A DNA stretch of 64,000 nt, taken from the NCBI GenBank assembly GCA_003864495.1, contig PEDN01001352.1:248001-312000 (forward strand), read 5' to 3'. The translations under genes were made by a program, and so were the position numbers. Shown here piece by piece: positions 15,201 to 25,915 of the stretch. The notes beneath the pieces were generated by a model. That model saw nothing but the letters and a program-made list of their open reading frames with translations. It ran no database searches and had not been told where the DNA came from. Every line of letters starts with the position of its first letter. Positions within the stretch are counted from its first letter, which is position 1. The stretch comes from Nemopilema nomurai (taxonomy: Eukaryota; Cnidaria; Scyphozoa; Rhizostomeae; Rhizostomatidae).

Positions 15201-18200
15201 CTCGAGACGCTATTGGCTCATGTGAAGTGTGTCCTCTGATAAACTACCCTCTAGCGTCATCTACTATGCTGAACAATGATTCTGATATCACGAAATTTCA
15301 AGTCTCCATCACGATGAAGTACAAGCTGTCTCTTTGCCTTCTTTCAGAATCCAGAGGATGGCCTGAACAGATTGAAAAGAATCATATTGATTGGGGATCA
15401 CCACCAGGTATGCAAATGATACCACATCGGATTTGTAACTTCCTCGCAACGTAGATAATTGCAAGGATGCTTTTAGCTAGTGTGGAATATGATTAGATAA
15501 GTGATAGGTGATTACTGATTAGCTTGTGTGCATCTTATCATTAGGCAGACTGTTTGCAATTGCTTTTGGGTACCGTTTTGTTGTTGAAAGTGTCATCGTG
15601 ATTGACATTTGTCTTGCTTTCGCCTTCTGCACTGCCTTTTGTTGTTGCGCTCTCTACTTTATCGCCATTGCTGAGACGCCTACAATGCCTGTCAAAATTG
15701 TTGGGGCACTAACGACAATTCTTTAACTCGCGTTTATCCGATCAGCATTAGCTATTTGTAACTTCGGAAGAGAGAACAGAAAAGCAACTGCGGCTCACTG
15801 CAGTACAATGATTACTAGAGGTAGCAATTTTGTTCGTATTACAAAGCTTTGAAACAGCACGGAAACATCTCAAGCACAGGCATCTGAAACAAAACTCTAG
15901 TAGACAAACAATGAAAAAATGCAATACCAAATCAAGTACGATTCGGTTCGTTATTTAGGAAATCCAGGTTGTGCCAAACTATGCTAATGACATTTTTCAT
16001 TTTTTTGGGCAAGGTGGGTCATTTTCGTATCTAAGGGCTTTATGATCGATGCAGAATATCAATGCAGAATGTTGTTATCTGCAGGCAGAAGGAGTTCCTC
16101 TTACCAATTGAACTCCTCTAAAAGAAGTTGTCAAGTCAATGCTGATCGGTCATAGCCTACCCAATCATGCACTCTTCTCATTTGACTTAACATCTCGTCA
16201 AGGTTTTCAAAATATGTTTTTGAGATATATATATTATATACAATATATAATGTTTTTATATACATGACTGGTTCTTTTGTAGCTTCCTCCTGTTATCAAA
16301 AACATGGCTTTCCAAAAGTTCTCCAACATGGAACAGTCCTTGTTCACCCGTTTTGTCCGACTTGGTGTACCATATGTTGAATTAGATGCCCAAGGAAGGG
16401 CTCGTCCCAGGTGAGTTCTTTTTTAAAAGTTGGTTCTCTTATTCTTGTTGAGGATTGTATCGCTCTACTTATTAGAAAGTGCATGGGTCCAGATATGCAT
16501 TTATTTAACATTGTTACCTATCTTCCTCCTTTTTCATCTTCCTCCCTCCTTCTTTTTTTCTCTCGCTTGCTCTTACTATTTCTTCCCCGTTGCTTTCTTT
16601 TCTATAATTTTCCATTTAGAAATGATGCACCAGGAACAATTAAGCCTTCAGATCTGAAGGCATCAATCTCTAATGTCTGGAAAGATCTGAGAAGGACATT
16701 GGTACAGCCGATGAATTAGCCGTCAATGTATCAAACCACTGTTGTTTTGTGCCCACTCAAGTCCTGGCGATTGATATTAGTGTGTATCGTGGTAATGATA
16801 TTTTTTGAAGTCTTGAATGTTTTGTGCAGTCTTGACTTAGCCTTGTTCTCTTTCAGTCTCTGCGCCTTGTACAGCTGGCGGTACAATCATTTGGGTAACT
16901 TGCCCCACGTGCTGAAAACGAAGGAATACCAGCTCGCCAACCCTGGCTTCGTTTATGATTATCAGCTTATTGATGTCGGCGATTTCAACGGGGTGGGTGA
17001 GACAGAGCCCACACCCTACTTCTACCAGGTGAGAGAACAATGCTTTCAGTCGTCCAGTCCGCTGTTATTCACGTTGTTATACTTCGAGCCACAATACTTG
17101 CCAAAGGTGTTGGAACACTAACGACAATCCCGCAATCATCCTCACCCCTCACCCTTCAAACAATGTTGTAATGCTGCAAGTTGAAAGAAATTTTTGTGCC
17201 AAACATTTTCCCTCAGATTGAAAAGGAAATCGCATTTTGTTACCAAAAAAATCGAGTTTTTGGGTAGCGGAGAATTTATAAACAACAAATGGCAAATCAG
17301 ATATGTGAGCTATGCGAAGCAGATTAAAATACTCAAGTGTTCCAAGCAATTTCGGTAGACATTGTAGTGTCGTCTGATGTCTATGCTGCTGCCATCCTGT
17401 ATGGTACTATTGTACAGAAAACTTTGAATCAATTCATGATTTTGTTATCAATCGTTTTTAAGTATCTTAGACCTTTCACCATGACTGTAAAATCTAGCCG
17501 CTATCTGTCCTCCAATAGTTCTGAATTTAAACCATGATGATATTCCTAATACGACTTTGTCTTTTCCAACTTGTTCTGATATGCCCAAAGTGCTGCTGGC
17601 TTTCCCGGTTTCTTCCTATGTACTTATGTTATACCATACATTCTGTTAATCACGTGATATCGTGGATCTGTCCTAGAACCTCGCTGAGGCAGAGTACTGC
17701 GTTGCGCTGTTCATGTACATGAGGCTGTTAGGCTACCCGGCTTCCAAGATCTCCATACTGACCACGTACAATGGACAGAAGCATCTTATAAGGGACGTCA
17801 TCAGGCAGAGATGCGGAGACAATCCGATGATAGGCCAGCCCCATAAGGTGGGTTTCTTCACGTGGCATGCTCAAGAACATTCAGTTTTTTATACTGTCAA
17901 CTTTGAAGCATGCATTTTCACATCAAACATAGCTCCTGTATTTTGCAAAAGCGTTCGAAGAATATAATCATTGCAAATGGGTCAATAATAAGTATGGTGT
18001 ACAATTTCGCTCACAACTCGACTGAAATCTGCGACTGAAGCCTGCTTGATTGGCAGGTATCTCTCAGCCTCTGTCTCATGCTGAGGTTTCAACAATGAAC
18101 TGCTGTTGCTACGAAAGAACTGTTGCATGGGCTTTTATGTGAGATTGAAGAGAAGTGTGATTGTGCATCGGTAACATATTTTAACGTGGCAGTTTCAAGA

Positions 18201-21200
18201 TGCTTTAAGTCGCATTTAAGTCGCAAATAAATTCAAAATTCCTTTTTCAGGTGACAACGGTCGATCGCTACCAAGGCCAGCAGAATGATTACGTCATCAT
18301 TTCCCTTGTGCGGACAAGAGCGGTCGGACACTTGCGAGATGTCCGCAGGCTGATCGTGGCAATGTCACGTGCACGACTTGGCTTGTACATTTTCGCGAGG
18401 GTCAGCCTGTTCCGCAACTGTTATGAGCTGTCGCCCGCCTTTAATCAGGTAAACCTCTTGCAGAGTTGCTACATATATCGCCGTGCTGCACTGCTAAGAG
18501 GCTTAATGGAAGTGGCATTGAGGCTGTGTCGTGAAATAACAGCCAGGCGATAGAGAGCTGCCTACCAGTTACTTTTATTCAAGTAATCGCCTATGTTCCA
18601 CTTTTGAGTGATGACGATTTGTTCTTATTCCGCAGCTGTGTGCCAGACCCCAGAAGCTGCTCTTGGCCCCTTGGGAATCGTATTCAACCGCACGGCCCGT
18701 ATGTTTCTTTGAAAATTATTATTCATTGATATGCATTTGCCTTGTTGACATACACCCTTGGGGAATTTCATCAATTTTCATCCAAACGTTTTGATGTCCC
18801 ACTAAATCGCATACAATAACCAACTAGGTGCTTTGCCTATGCATTTTGACTGTAGTGGTTGTAGCGCTACTGGAGCTATGAGTATTCGGAAAGAGGCTAT
18901 TCAAGCAGGCCTTTTCGCTTTTCGCGGGCAATCGTCAAGTTATTGACGGGGGGTCTATTGACCGCCTTCATCCGCTAGAGAAAGGAAGGGCATTCTCTTC
19001 ATTATGCATTTCACATCTCCTGAATTGCAATTAAAACTTTTTGAAAATTTGACACGTAAAGGAAAGCGGAGTAACATTCTGATTCATACTATGAAACTGC
19101 ACAAAGGATCAGAACTAGATTCCCAGAAATTTTTTGGCTTGGAAATTTTCGCCAGACCCAATAAATTAGTAGCACTGCAAAAACTTTGTCATACTATTGG
19201 TAGCACTATCGTAAACAGTACTTCCCCCAACAGAAAATTTTTGGTCTGTGTCCCAGGTTCCCAAATCGTAAATATTTTTTTTGGTGCTTTGCTCTGGAGA
19301 AGAACTTTATAAAATGAACTTTGATTGATCTCAACTCTTATCTCTATGTTTTTACTTGGCTGGTCAATCGTTATTTCCCTTTGTCCGTTCCTAAAATAAC
19401 GGCCTTCCTATATGAAAGGTAAAGTTATTAATGAAAATAAAGCATCATTTCCTCATTGTTGACATTATAAATCATTACATCAAATCTTTTAGTTATACAT
19501 CAAATCTTTAAGTAATCAAACGTTAGGCAATCGTTTGGGAATAATACCCTAAGTTCCCCCAAAGATCCTGAGGGCCTTCCTTTTAACAAATATTATTGGA
19601 CGGGCGATTGCCCTAATAAGCAGAACCATTCGGGCAGTTTGTCACTTTTGCGAAAATTTCTGCATGAAAGGCCTGGTATTTAAGTATCAGACAGGTGACT
19701 TTGTGGCAAATGGACTCTGATGATTTTCGTGGCAACTGGCGGGTATTTTTATCGTCAATTTTACTTTAAGATTGCAGCTGCATCGAAACTGTGCTAACTG
19801 CGCAATAGGCATCTTGATGACAATACCCTTATTTTAGGTGCTGTTTCCCAATCTGGCTCGTTTTCGATTTAAGAGGAAACATTTCCCACATTTAACAAAG
19901 AAATAGAGGATAACTGTTTTGTTTGATGAGTTTTGGAATGCGCATTCGCAGTATTCATGTCCAAGGATAAGTGATTACATCAAATATTGTCGAGAAATGA
20001 TAATTAATGCCTAGCAATTACTACAAAAGATAAACAAACTACATCCCTACAACAAGTAAAATTCAATATTGACCTGTCCGGTGTCTTGATGCCTCGCAGT
20101 TTTCCTTCAAGCACATTTTGTCTTGATGCTGCCAATTTTAACATTTGGGGCTCGATTGGATTTTTGCAAATACAAACAACAAGATTTATCTTGTTTTATT
20201 TCCGCAAACTATTTTGTTTGCACTTTATTTTCAATGCAATTTTGTCCTAAGCCAAAGAAGAACTTCATTTTGATGAGAACTGTGTTTGCATTCGTGTTTG
20301 CATTCGGGAAAAATGCAGCCCCCTGCACGTTTCATATAGGAGCTTGTTGTAGAGATGGAATGTTATTTTACCGACATTATTTTTAAAAACATCATTTGTT
20401 TTAAAGCAAGAAGGATCTTCAGTCATAGTGTACAAAGTATTAACAATGTCCCTTTGACGAGTGCCGAAATATCAATAAGTGGAAACTCAGTGCTTAATAT
20501 TTTTTCACTTGAAGGTTGAACGTACAGAAATAATTGGCTTTTAAGTGATGCAAGTGACCTTATTGCAACGGTATTATGGTTATTGATGACAGATGTTTTG
20601 TGTATTGTGTATTGCAACGGCTGTGTATTGTCAAAAAAAAGCCAATATCGCAGACTTGGAGAAATCAAAGAGCTTTTGCATTGCCGACTTCAAATTCTGT
20701 TATGAATATCCAAATGCTTTTACCTTTCCATTATTGATGCTTGCAAATCTACTCACGCACTGTTTTAGCATGAAAGGGATCTCTCGATCAAGGATTTCAG
20801 TCATAATCTTTAAGATTACTAGTTTGTTGGGAAAGTCCTCTCCCTGCCTAGTCCTAAAAGTCAAAAACAAGGAAATTAGCGGATTTCGGCATTGGAGGAC
20901 GGTCAAACCAATCCAATTCATTTTTAAAAAAAAGAGAGTGCAACTTAATTGCGCATTCGAGTGCGGTAATAGTTGGTGTTATCCCTAACCTCTGAACAAA
21001 CTTTATTCGATACAAATTTAATGAAACTAAACTCAAGCAAAAAGGCTGCGAAACCTATGAAGAATCCTCCTGTAACATTCCATTAGAAAACCCTCTATTA
21101 AAACAGTGACATGCGAATGCGCTTCCAGGAAATTTTCCTTTGACGTATACCTTGATGTGGTACCAACCTCAATTACTTTATATTTGCGAGGTGGCATATC

Positions 21201-21459
21201 AAATAATCTTATTTTTCATTTGCAAATTGCTAATGATTTTTACTCACTTGTTGTTAATCTATTATTACTTATCTTTTTTGGCTAATTATATTGCCAGTGC
21301 CCAGTTGCCTTATTTTATTGTGTGGTCATGTCGTTTCCTTTTCAGAACGAAACGCCCCCGGATGGCCACTTTTTCGCGTCGGATGACATGCCCCATCTCG
21401 CGAAGTTCGTCTTTGACATGTATGGAGAACGAGTACGGGAAATGCGAGCCCATCACGAG
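243..21459 (+). CDS. AQR: AQR / Aquarius intron-binding spliceosomal RNA helicase (5' end outside window)
   Basis: Aquarius is an SF1 (Upf1-like) RNA helicase that binds intron RNA upstream of the branch point as part of the intron-binding complex. It acts in the nucleus in splicing and in intronic snoRNP assembly. The spliced exons match the family from about residue 235 of the roughly 1485-residue human protein onward. All helicase motifs are visible: Walker A GPPGTGKT (10323-10346), THSNQ, MEEAAQ as motif II (exon 14801-14872; the family has E rather than D in the DEAA position), GDHHQLPP across exons 15348-15407 and 16283-16410, [18 protein letters not shown] and [13 protein letters not shown] (exon 18251-18448). 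Upstream exons carry conserved blocks such as [18 protein letters not shown] and [10 protein letters not shown]. The N-terminal ARM-repeat portion lies left of the window. Exon phases are consistent throughout. I see no break, so the gene looks functional. The family assignment is near certain; single exon ends may be off by a few bases. Confidence 0.97.
538..619 (+). tRNA. tRNA-Ser (anticodon GCT)
   Basis: This is an 82-nt class II tRNA. The acceptor stem GACGAGG (538-544) pairs with CCTCGTC (612-618), followed by discriminator G. The anticodon loop reads CTGCTAA. A long variable arm (TGGGCTCTGCCCGCG region) and a T-arm with GTTCGAATC (B box) are present. It reads AGC/AGT serine codons. It lies inside an AQR intron, same strand. 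It has no T-run of its own, since the next tRNA starts 2 nt later. Confidence 0.96.
622..693 (+). tRNA. tRNA-Gln (anticodon CTG)
   Basis: This is a 72-nt tRNA. The acceptor stem GGTCCCA (622-628) pairs with TGGGACC (686-692). The anticodon loop reads ACTCTGAAT, giving CTG for CAG glutamine codons. The T-arm is GAGTTCAAATCTC. It starts only 2 nt after the tRNA-Ser gene and is followed by a Pol III T-run. It lies in an AQR intron. Confidence 0.95.
697..701 (+). terminator. RNA polymerase III T-run terminator
   Basis: Five consecutive T residues follow the Gln tRNA by 3 nt. No comparable run separates the Ser and Gln genes, so this is probably the shared terminator of a two-tRNA transcript. Confidence 0.7.
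5378..5443. repeat. 12-bp minisatellite in AQR intron
   Basis: About five imperfect tandem copies of a 12-bp unit close to GGAGTGATTGGA, in the intron between exons 5004-5030 and 5850-5949. No coding role is seen. Confidence 0.8.
8290..8340. repeat. TTGATTGG-type simple repeat in AQR intron
   Basis: A degenerate run of TTGATTGG/TTGATT units just downstream of the donor at 8263, inside the short intron 8263-8408. It is low-complexity sequence only. Confidence 0.75.
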
Positions 21460-24360
21460 GTAAGTGAATGTAGTAGCAACTTTTGTTTGATACCCCTTTT
21501 GTTTTTGGCCATATTTCGATTGCGTTCGTCACCTTCTATCGTGACAGTAGTTTCTGAAGAATAGTTGGTAAGATTTGATGGACCAAAATAAATGAAAGAG
21601 AGAATAAAGTAAAGAAGAATAAAGAAAATTAGGATCAGAGAAAAAAGAAAGACATAATATCAAGCACAATTACACGATTGGGAAAGCTATTTCAGTATTC
21701 GGACATCGTCTGTTAGAATGGTGCGCGGCGTGAAATTTCCAAAATGTTTGGTTGCAATGCAAGCGAGCGCTTTCGATATTCGGGTCTACGAAGAGCAATG
21801 TAGATTTTAAGTGCATCACTGTGCAACTCAGAGTACACCTGGTATCCCATGCACAGTCAAAGAAATTCCTTGAAGTCAAAGAAGCTTGTTCTTGCTCATG
21901 AACCGAGCGATGTGTCTGAAGTGATAAAGATTTGGCACATCAAACCGAAAGGTTTTGGGCGTTACATAAGTTGTCTAGACTGTTTCTGCAGCTATTGGTT
22001 TGATTTAAGTTTCTGTCTTGTAGAAGATTTCATTTCCGTTGAGTCCCAATGATATGGTTGAGAATTTCCAAAGCATTTTGATGAAGAGGAGAGTGCTATT
22101 TGTTTATCAACCACTTCATGAGATTTCTGCTGATCCTATTCATTGGAACAAACAAACTGCAAATTGTCTGCTTTAAAACTTCCTTTCACCTGTGCAAAAT
22201 GCTACATTTTTTGTTTGTATTGGCTATTGCAAAGTTCACAATGTACAAACTTTGTGTGCTTGTTGGCAATCACATACCCAAGATTTTTCAAACTATTTGA
22301 AATTTCATGATGCAGTAAACCACTGCATCGATTGAAAGGTTTGCAGACAATTTTTGATGGCTCATTCAAAATGAACACTGGATTTTAAACCCTTACATAT
22401 TGGCTCTGTGGTAACAATATTAAAACCATCCTAAATGCTAAGCTCGGATCTTGCTAAAATTTTCTGGACTTCACCTGTTAAGTTTTCTGCGTGACCATTA
22501 CAAAATCCAATAAGCCAACATTATTGCTGTCACCCATTCCCCTATTGACTATGGGGTTCGGTTCAAAATTCGGTTCAGTTCTAAGCTACTAATCCCGAGT
22601 CTTTCCGTAATACAGACATTAAACAATGTTTTATGCTAGAGCCATCACGTTTTATATACCACAGACGTTAACAACTCATCATTTAAAGAATCGAGGAGTC
22701 TTTGACAGAAGGCAGACAATGTTATTCATACCCACTGTTAATCAGTATATCTATTCCATTTATGATCAAGTTTTCATTTGACTTATGACACTAGAAAGAA
22801 AAAAATCATTTCATTGATCTGCATTTACAAATTGAAGGCTGTGAATTTACAAATCTCAGTTGTGTTATTTCCTTTTGCTGCAGCCACAAGCAAAGCGTTA
22901 AGTGTCTTGCGATTTTTCTTACGATTTTCCCACGTCGACTTTCTGTGATTGGGGATCTCAAATACAGTGCCAGTTGAAAGCCCTTGCCACAAGGTTTTAG
23001 GGTCCTATATGATAAGTCGCTCGGTCCAGTGTTGTGGCATTTGCTTGGTGCTAGTCAAGACCTTGGTGTATGAATACCCATTCATTGCTTTCGTTCTGAT
23101 CATTGAAATATCAATAGTAAAAAGACATCCTACTTCTGTCGTTCTTAGCATCTTCTGCATTGGTGAAATATTTGGACCATATTCTTTGTGCTGTCGAGAC
23201 ATATTTGTCTCATTTGAGAAAAGTTTTTGCGGTTTATAATCCCGCTTACAATCCCATGTAGCTTTTTTTTAAGGGCATGATGGATTGTAATAGTCTTTTG
23301 GTTTGCAAGTAAGTGGTTTTAGAACCATTATGGCAATGATCTCATACTTAAGAATCTAATTCTCGGGGTATCCCTTGTCCTAACACCTGGAGATAAGTTG
23401 TTATTTTCCTGCATTACATTTAACAAGGGATGTAAACATGATCGAAAGCTCGACCTTCAAACGTTGCCTGTAACAAGAAGATATCTGTTTGTAGGGATTT
23501 GCTTTGATATGATGCAGCGAACGAAGTCTTCTATCAGCTGTTGCGTAAAAGCCAGTTAGATATAGTAACCTGCTTGCGTAGAAAACTGCCAACGTGGTAA
23601 TTGTTTGCGTCAAAGGCCTTGGCTCTCGGTCATGTATTGACACTTACATGCGTGTGATATCGCTTTTTTCCTTGTTGCCGTGTGGTGGTCGACTGGTATG
23701 CCTAATTGTTCCCTCCGGCGATTGCTTTCTTATCCGTGTTAAGGTGCCAAGGACGTCAAAGCGAGGCTTGGCTACACACTGTAATGTTGTTATCGCTAGG
23801 CTATACATTAAGTGGTAATCGAGACCTCGTTTGCAGTTCCACAGCCAAAAATAGCATTAAAACGGCACGACTTCGCTGCTATACCTCAGTTCTGTTACCT
23901 TCATACGTCATTTGCTTGGTTCTTCGATAAACCTTGACATCTTCTTGTCATCAGAATATTTCCCTTGGGTCAATCCCCTCGGACTATTTATGCTTGAGAT
24001 ATCATGCCTTTTAACCCTTTCTTATCTTGTTTGTGCTAGTGAAAGAAATATCTACAATATCGTCTCTCCCATGATTTTTGTTACATTTGACTTTCTATCT
24101 ACTGCACTACCTCGATATCAGCTCTCCTTGTTAAGTAATATGAAGACGCATTGTCTCTTTTGAATTTGCCGCTACACAAATGCAACTGGGCCCTGTAGCC
24201 GTGTCTCTCTTGAAGACGAAGCGGCTTCGTCAATGATGCACTGTTTTGTCAGAGGTCACAGACACCCACACGAAATGGCCGCTCCGGCAACCCGGTTTGA
24301 CGGCATATTGCACCTTAGAAGACAGTTTCGCTTAATCGATTGCCCTGCATTATTCATTAT
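21460..24360. other. AQR last-intron sequence upstream of the opsin
   Basis: No intact gene was found. The reverse strand between about 21660 and 23280 has coding-like but interrupted frames (see the separate pseudogene entry). The rest is AT-rich sequence without recognisable exons. Confidence 0.5.
22825..23270 (-). pseudogene. Decayed reverse-strand ORF of unknown family
   Basis: One reverse frame from about 23262 down to 22825 stays open for some 145 codons apart from one in-frame TAG at 23005-23007. A probable frameshift sits at the A8 run (T8 on the plus strand, about 23267-23274). The translation looks protein-like: it has basic and aromatic clusters such as WENRKKNRKTL, and upstream DYKPQKLFSNETNMS. 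In DNA this AT-rich a random frame should hit several stops. Further interrupted reverse-strand coding-like stretches continue to about 21670. I do not recognise the family; a remnant of a mobile element ORF is plausible. No terminal repeats were seen. Confidence 0.35.
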
Positions 24361-24410
24361 TTACGTCACGAGTCGTGGTGTGAGCTACTTTCGGCCTGGC
24401 ATAAATATGA
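24361..24410 (+). promoter_or_regulatory. Candidate core promoter of the opsin gene
   Basis: A CRE-like TTACGTCACG at 24361-24370 is followed 40 bp later by a TATA-like ATAAATATGA at 24401-24410, with GC-richer sequence around it than in the neighbouring intron. The opsin ATG lies about 390 bp downstream. This is motif spotting only; no transcription start is known. Confidence 0.25.
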
Positions 24411-24798
24411 GCCGTTTCGGCTGTTTACCGAATGTATGTTATGCAACAAGTGCTGCTACTTTAAAAACCGCAGCTCAAGTGATGCTCCGAAGAGCCTTGT
24501 TTGGCAACTCGCACACTTCTGCTCCGCGTTGTGTTGACTCTGCCAATTCAGTTTGGAGCGCTTGGCATTGCAACGTGGACTCCAAGTAGCTGTACCGTGG
24601 GACTCCGTGACAATTCGCTACGAGATTGTGCTCGAAGCGACAAGAGCAAGCACGTCATCATTGACAAGTTTGGCGGAGGTTATGAAGCTACTATATTGAC
24701 GATCTCGTTACAAGCAAAATCGGGTTGACACTGTTCCTGCATCTCTCCGAAGCGAAAGAACCGTGAGAAATCCGCCTGGCAGCAAGAGAATCAGAAAC

Positions 24799-25755
24799 AT
24801 GGCAATCCCATTCGTTTTCAACATCGTCCTTGGCTTGATAGTCGTTTTATCACTGTCCATGAATCTCCTTATGCTGATTACTTTGGTGAAGACTACCAAA
24901 AGCACGCAGCAGTCTGTCGGTGCCAAAAGCAAGGTGCTACTCAACCTGGCGGTCGTGGACCTTATCCAAGTGCTGCTTGGGTATTCGTCGCAGTTTGTCG
25001 ATAGTGTGCTAGCGAGCCACAGCTTGAATTACTGCACGGTCAGTGGCTTCTCCATCACGATGTGCGGACTCGTCTCTATGGCGCTTTTCACCATGCTTTC
25101 GGTTGACATTTCTTTCCACGTCTGTCGCCCGCTCAAAAGCATGGCGTACCAAGACTGGTGGCCCATCCTCCTGCCGGCGTTCGCCTGGCTCTACGGCTTC
25201 ATTTGGGCAGTGGTGCCTTTTTTCGGCCTGGGTGGCTACGTGCTTGAAGGAGAGCGAAGCTGTTCTCTAAGGTGGACCCAGGACACTTTGCAGGGCAAAG
25301 TTTTCATTTTGGCTTTGCTTTTCGGCTGCTTCCTTCTGCCGTTGGTGATAATTTTGACCTGTTTCGCCTGCATACACTTAAAGACGAAGCGCAGTTTGCA
25401 AGAGGACATTCTTGGAAAAAGCACATTCATAAGTAGGCGAATGAAGATCGTCCTGCGTAGCAATGCTAGACTCTGCTTTTTCATGTCCTTCACCTTCGTT
25501 GCTGCCTGGACACCGTACTCCATCGTCTCTGTTATCATCAGTGTGTCGGGGTACGATGCAGTCCCTCAAGTTATGCTTCTGGCCGCTGCGTTTATGGGCA
25601 AGCTGTCGACAGTCTTCAACCCACTTGTTTACTTCCACGTCGACAAGACTGCACGGTCATACCTGCGAAGCACCTTCGGCTCTTGCGTCTCAAAGAGTCA
25701 CAGGAGGCGTCTAACTTCCTCAATTATGACTCGATTTTCTTTCGTTCGAGAATGA
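24799..25755 (+). CDS. Intronless opsin-type class A GPCR (DRY replaced by D-I-S)
   Basis: A 318-residue seven-transmembrane receptor in one exon. The start is the first in-frame ATG (24799), with A at -3 and G at +4; an in-frame TGA lies at 24697. The N-terminus is only about six residues before TM1. Opsin hallmarks: K268 in TM7, exactly six residues before N274 of NPLVY, the retinal Schiff-base position; AWTPY in TM6; disulfide cysteines C79 (start of TM3) and C155 (second extracellular loop, SCSL); and an LEGE stretch in that loop. The residue matching bovine E113 is S82, so the counterion may be the loop glutamate. The end of TM3 reads D103-I104-S105 instead of D/E-R-Y, so the arginine that contacts the G protein is absent. 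It would act in membranes as a light receptor, or as a receptor with altered coupling. An opsin-derived non-photoreceptor is possible but less likely with K268 kept. It probably lies in the last AQR intron. Confidence 0.85.
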   Translation: MAIPFVFNIVLGLIVVLSLSMNLLMLITLVKTTKSTQQSVGAKSKVLLNLAVVDLIQVLLGYSSQFVDSVLASHSLNYCTVSGFSITMCGLVSMALFTMLSVDISFHVCRPLKSMAYQDWWPILLPAFAWLYGFIWAVVPFFGLGGYVLEGERSCSLRWTQDTLQGKVFILALLFGCFLLPLVIILTCFACIHLKTKRSLQEDILGKSTFISRRMKIVLRSNARLCFFMSFTFVAAWTPYSIVSVIISVSGYDAVPQVMLLAAAFMGKLSTVFNPLVYFHVDKTARSYLRSTFGSCVSKSHRRRLTSSIMTRFSFVRE

Positions 25756-25764
25756 GGAATCGCA

Positions 25765-25915
25765 AAATGGTTGATTGATCGGGCGTACGATTTACTGGAT
25801 GATTGGCTGAGTGATGAGCCATGTGATTTATCGGGTGATTGGCTGAGTGATCGGCCCTGTAATTGACCAAATAGTTTGCTGGGCGATCTGCCAAATGATT
25901 TACTGATGGTGGTTT
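25765..25915. repeat. Degenerate tandem repeat in opsin 3' flank
   Basis: Starting just after the opsin stop, related units recur (GATTTACTGG, GATTGGCTGAGTGAT twice about 37 bp apart, GATCGGC, GATTTACTG). It probably lies in the 3' UTR. The reverse frame stays open across it only because of the repeat. Confidence 0.6.

Larger units (their letters stand above)
243..21459 (+). other. AQR: AQR exon map (41 coding exons in window)
   Basis: Exons read from conserved protein blocks plus AG/GT junctions and phase: 243-319, 1206-1270, 1479-1535, 1673-1732, 2267-2318, 2427-2595, 3025-3130, 3496-3567, 3801-3849, 4306-4398, 4552-4600, 4716-4767, 5004-5030, 5850-5949, 6308-6405, 6772-6844, 7280-7386, 7536-7595, 8153-8262, 8409-8499, 9075-9115, 9315-9452, 9683-9752, 10317-10427, 10780-10889, 11434-11500, 11806-11874, 12415-12459, 12647-12712, 13447-13494, 13746-13787, 14151-14181, 14404-14510, 14801-14872, 15348-15407, 16283-16410, 16857-17028, 17677-17847, 18251-18448, 18636-18698, 21346-21459. 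Exon 5004-5030 is a 27-nt microexon encoding PITDFNIVQ, and 14151-14181 is only 31 nt. The first exon could start at 245 instead of 243. The intron 18699-21345 (2.6 kb) holds no gene that I can support. Confidence 0.9.

Noticed and set aside
19004..19312. 102-codon ORF in the large AQR intron
   Set aside because: No signal, domain or conserved motif; consistent with a chance open frame.
24763..24798. Twelve extra codons upstream of the opsin ATG
   Set aside because: The stretch begins at GTG; eukaryotic initiation is better placed at the ATG at 24799, which has a good context.
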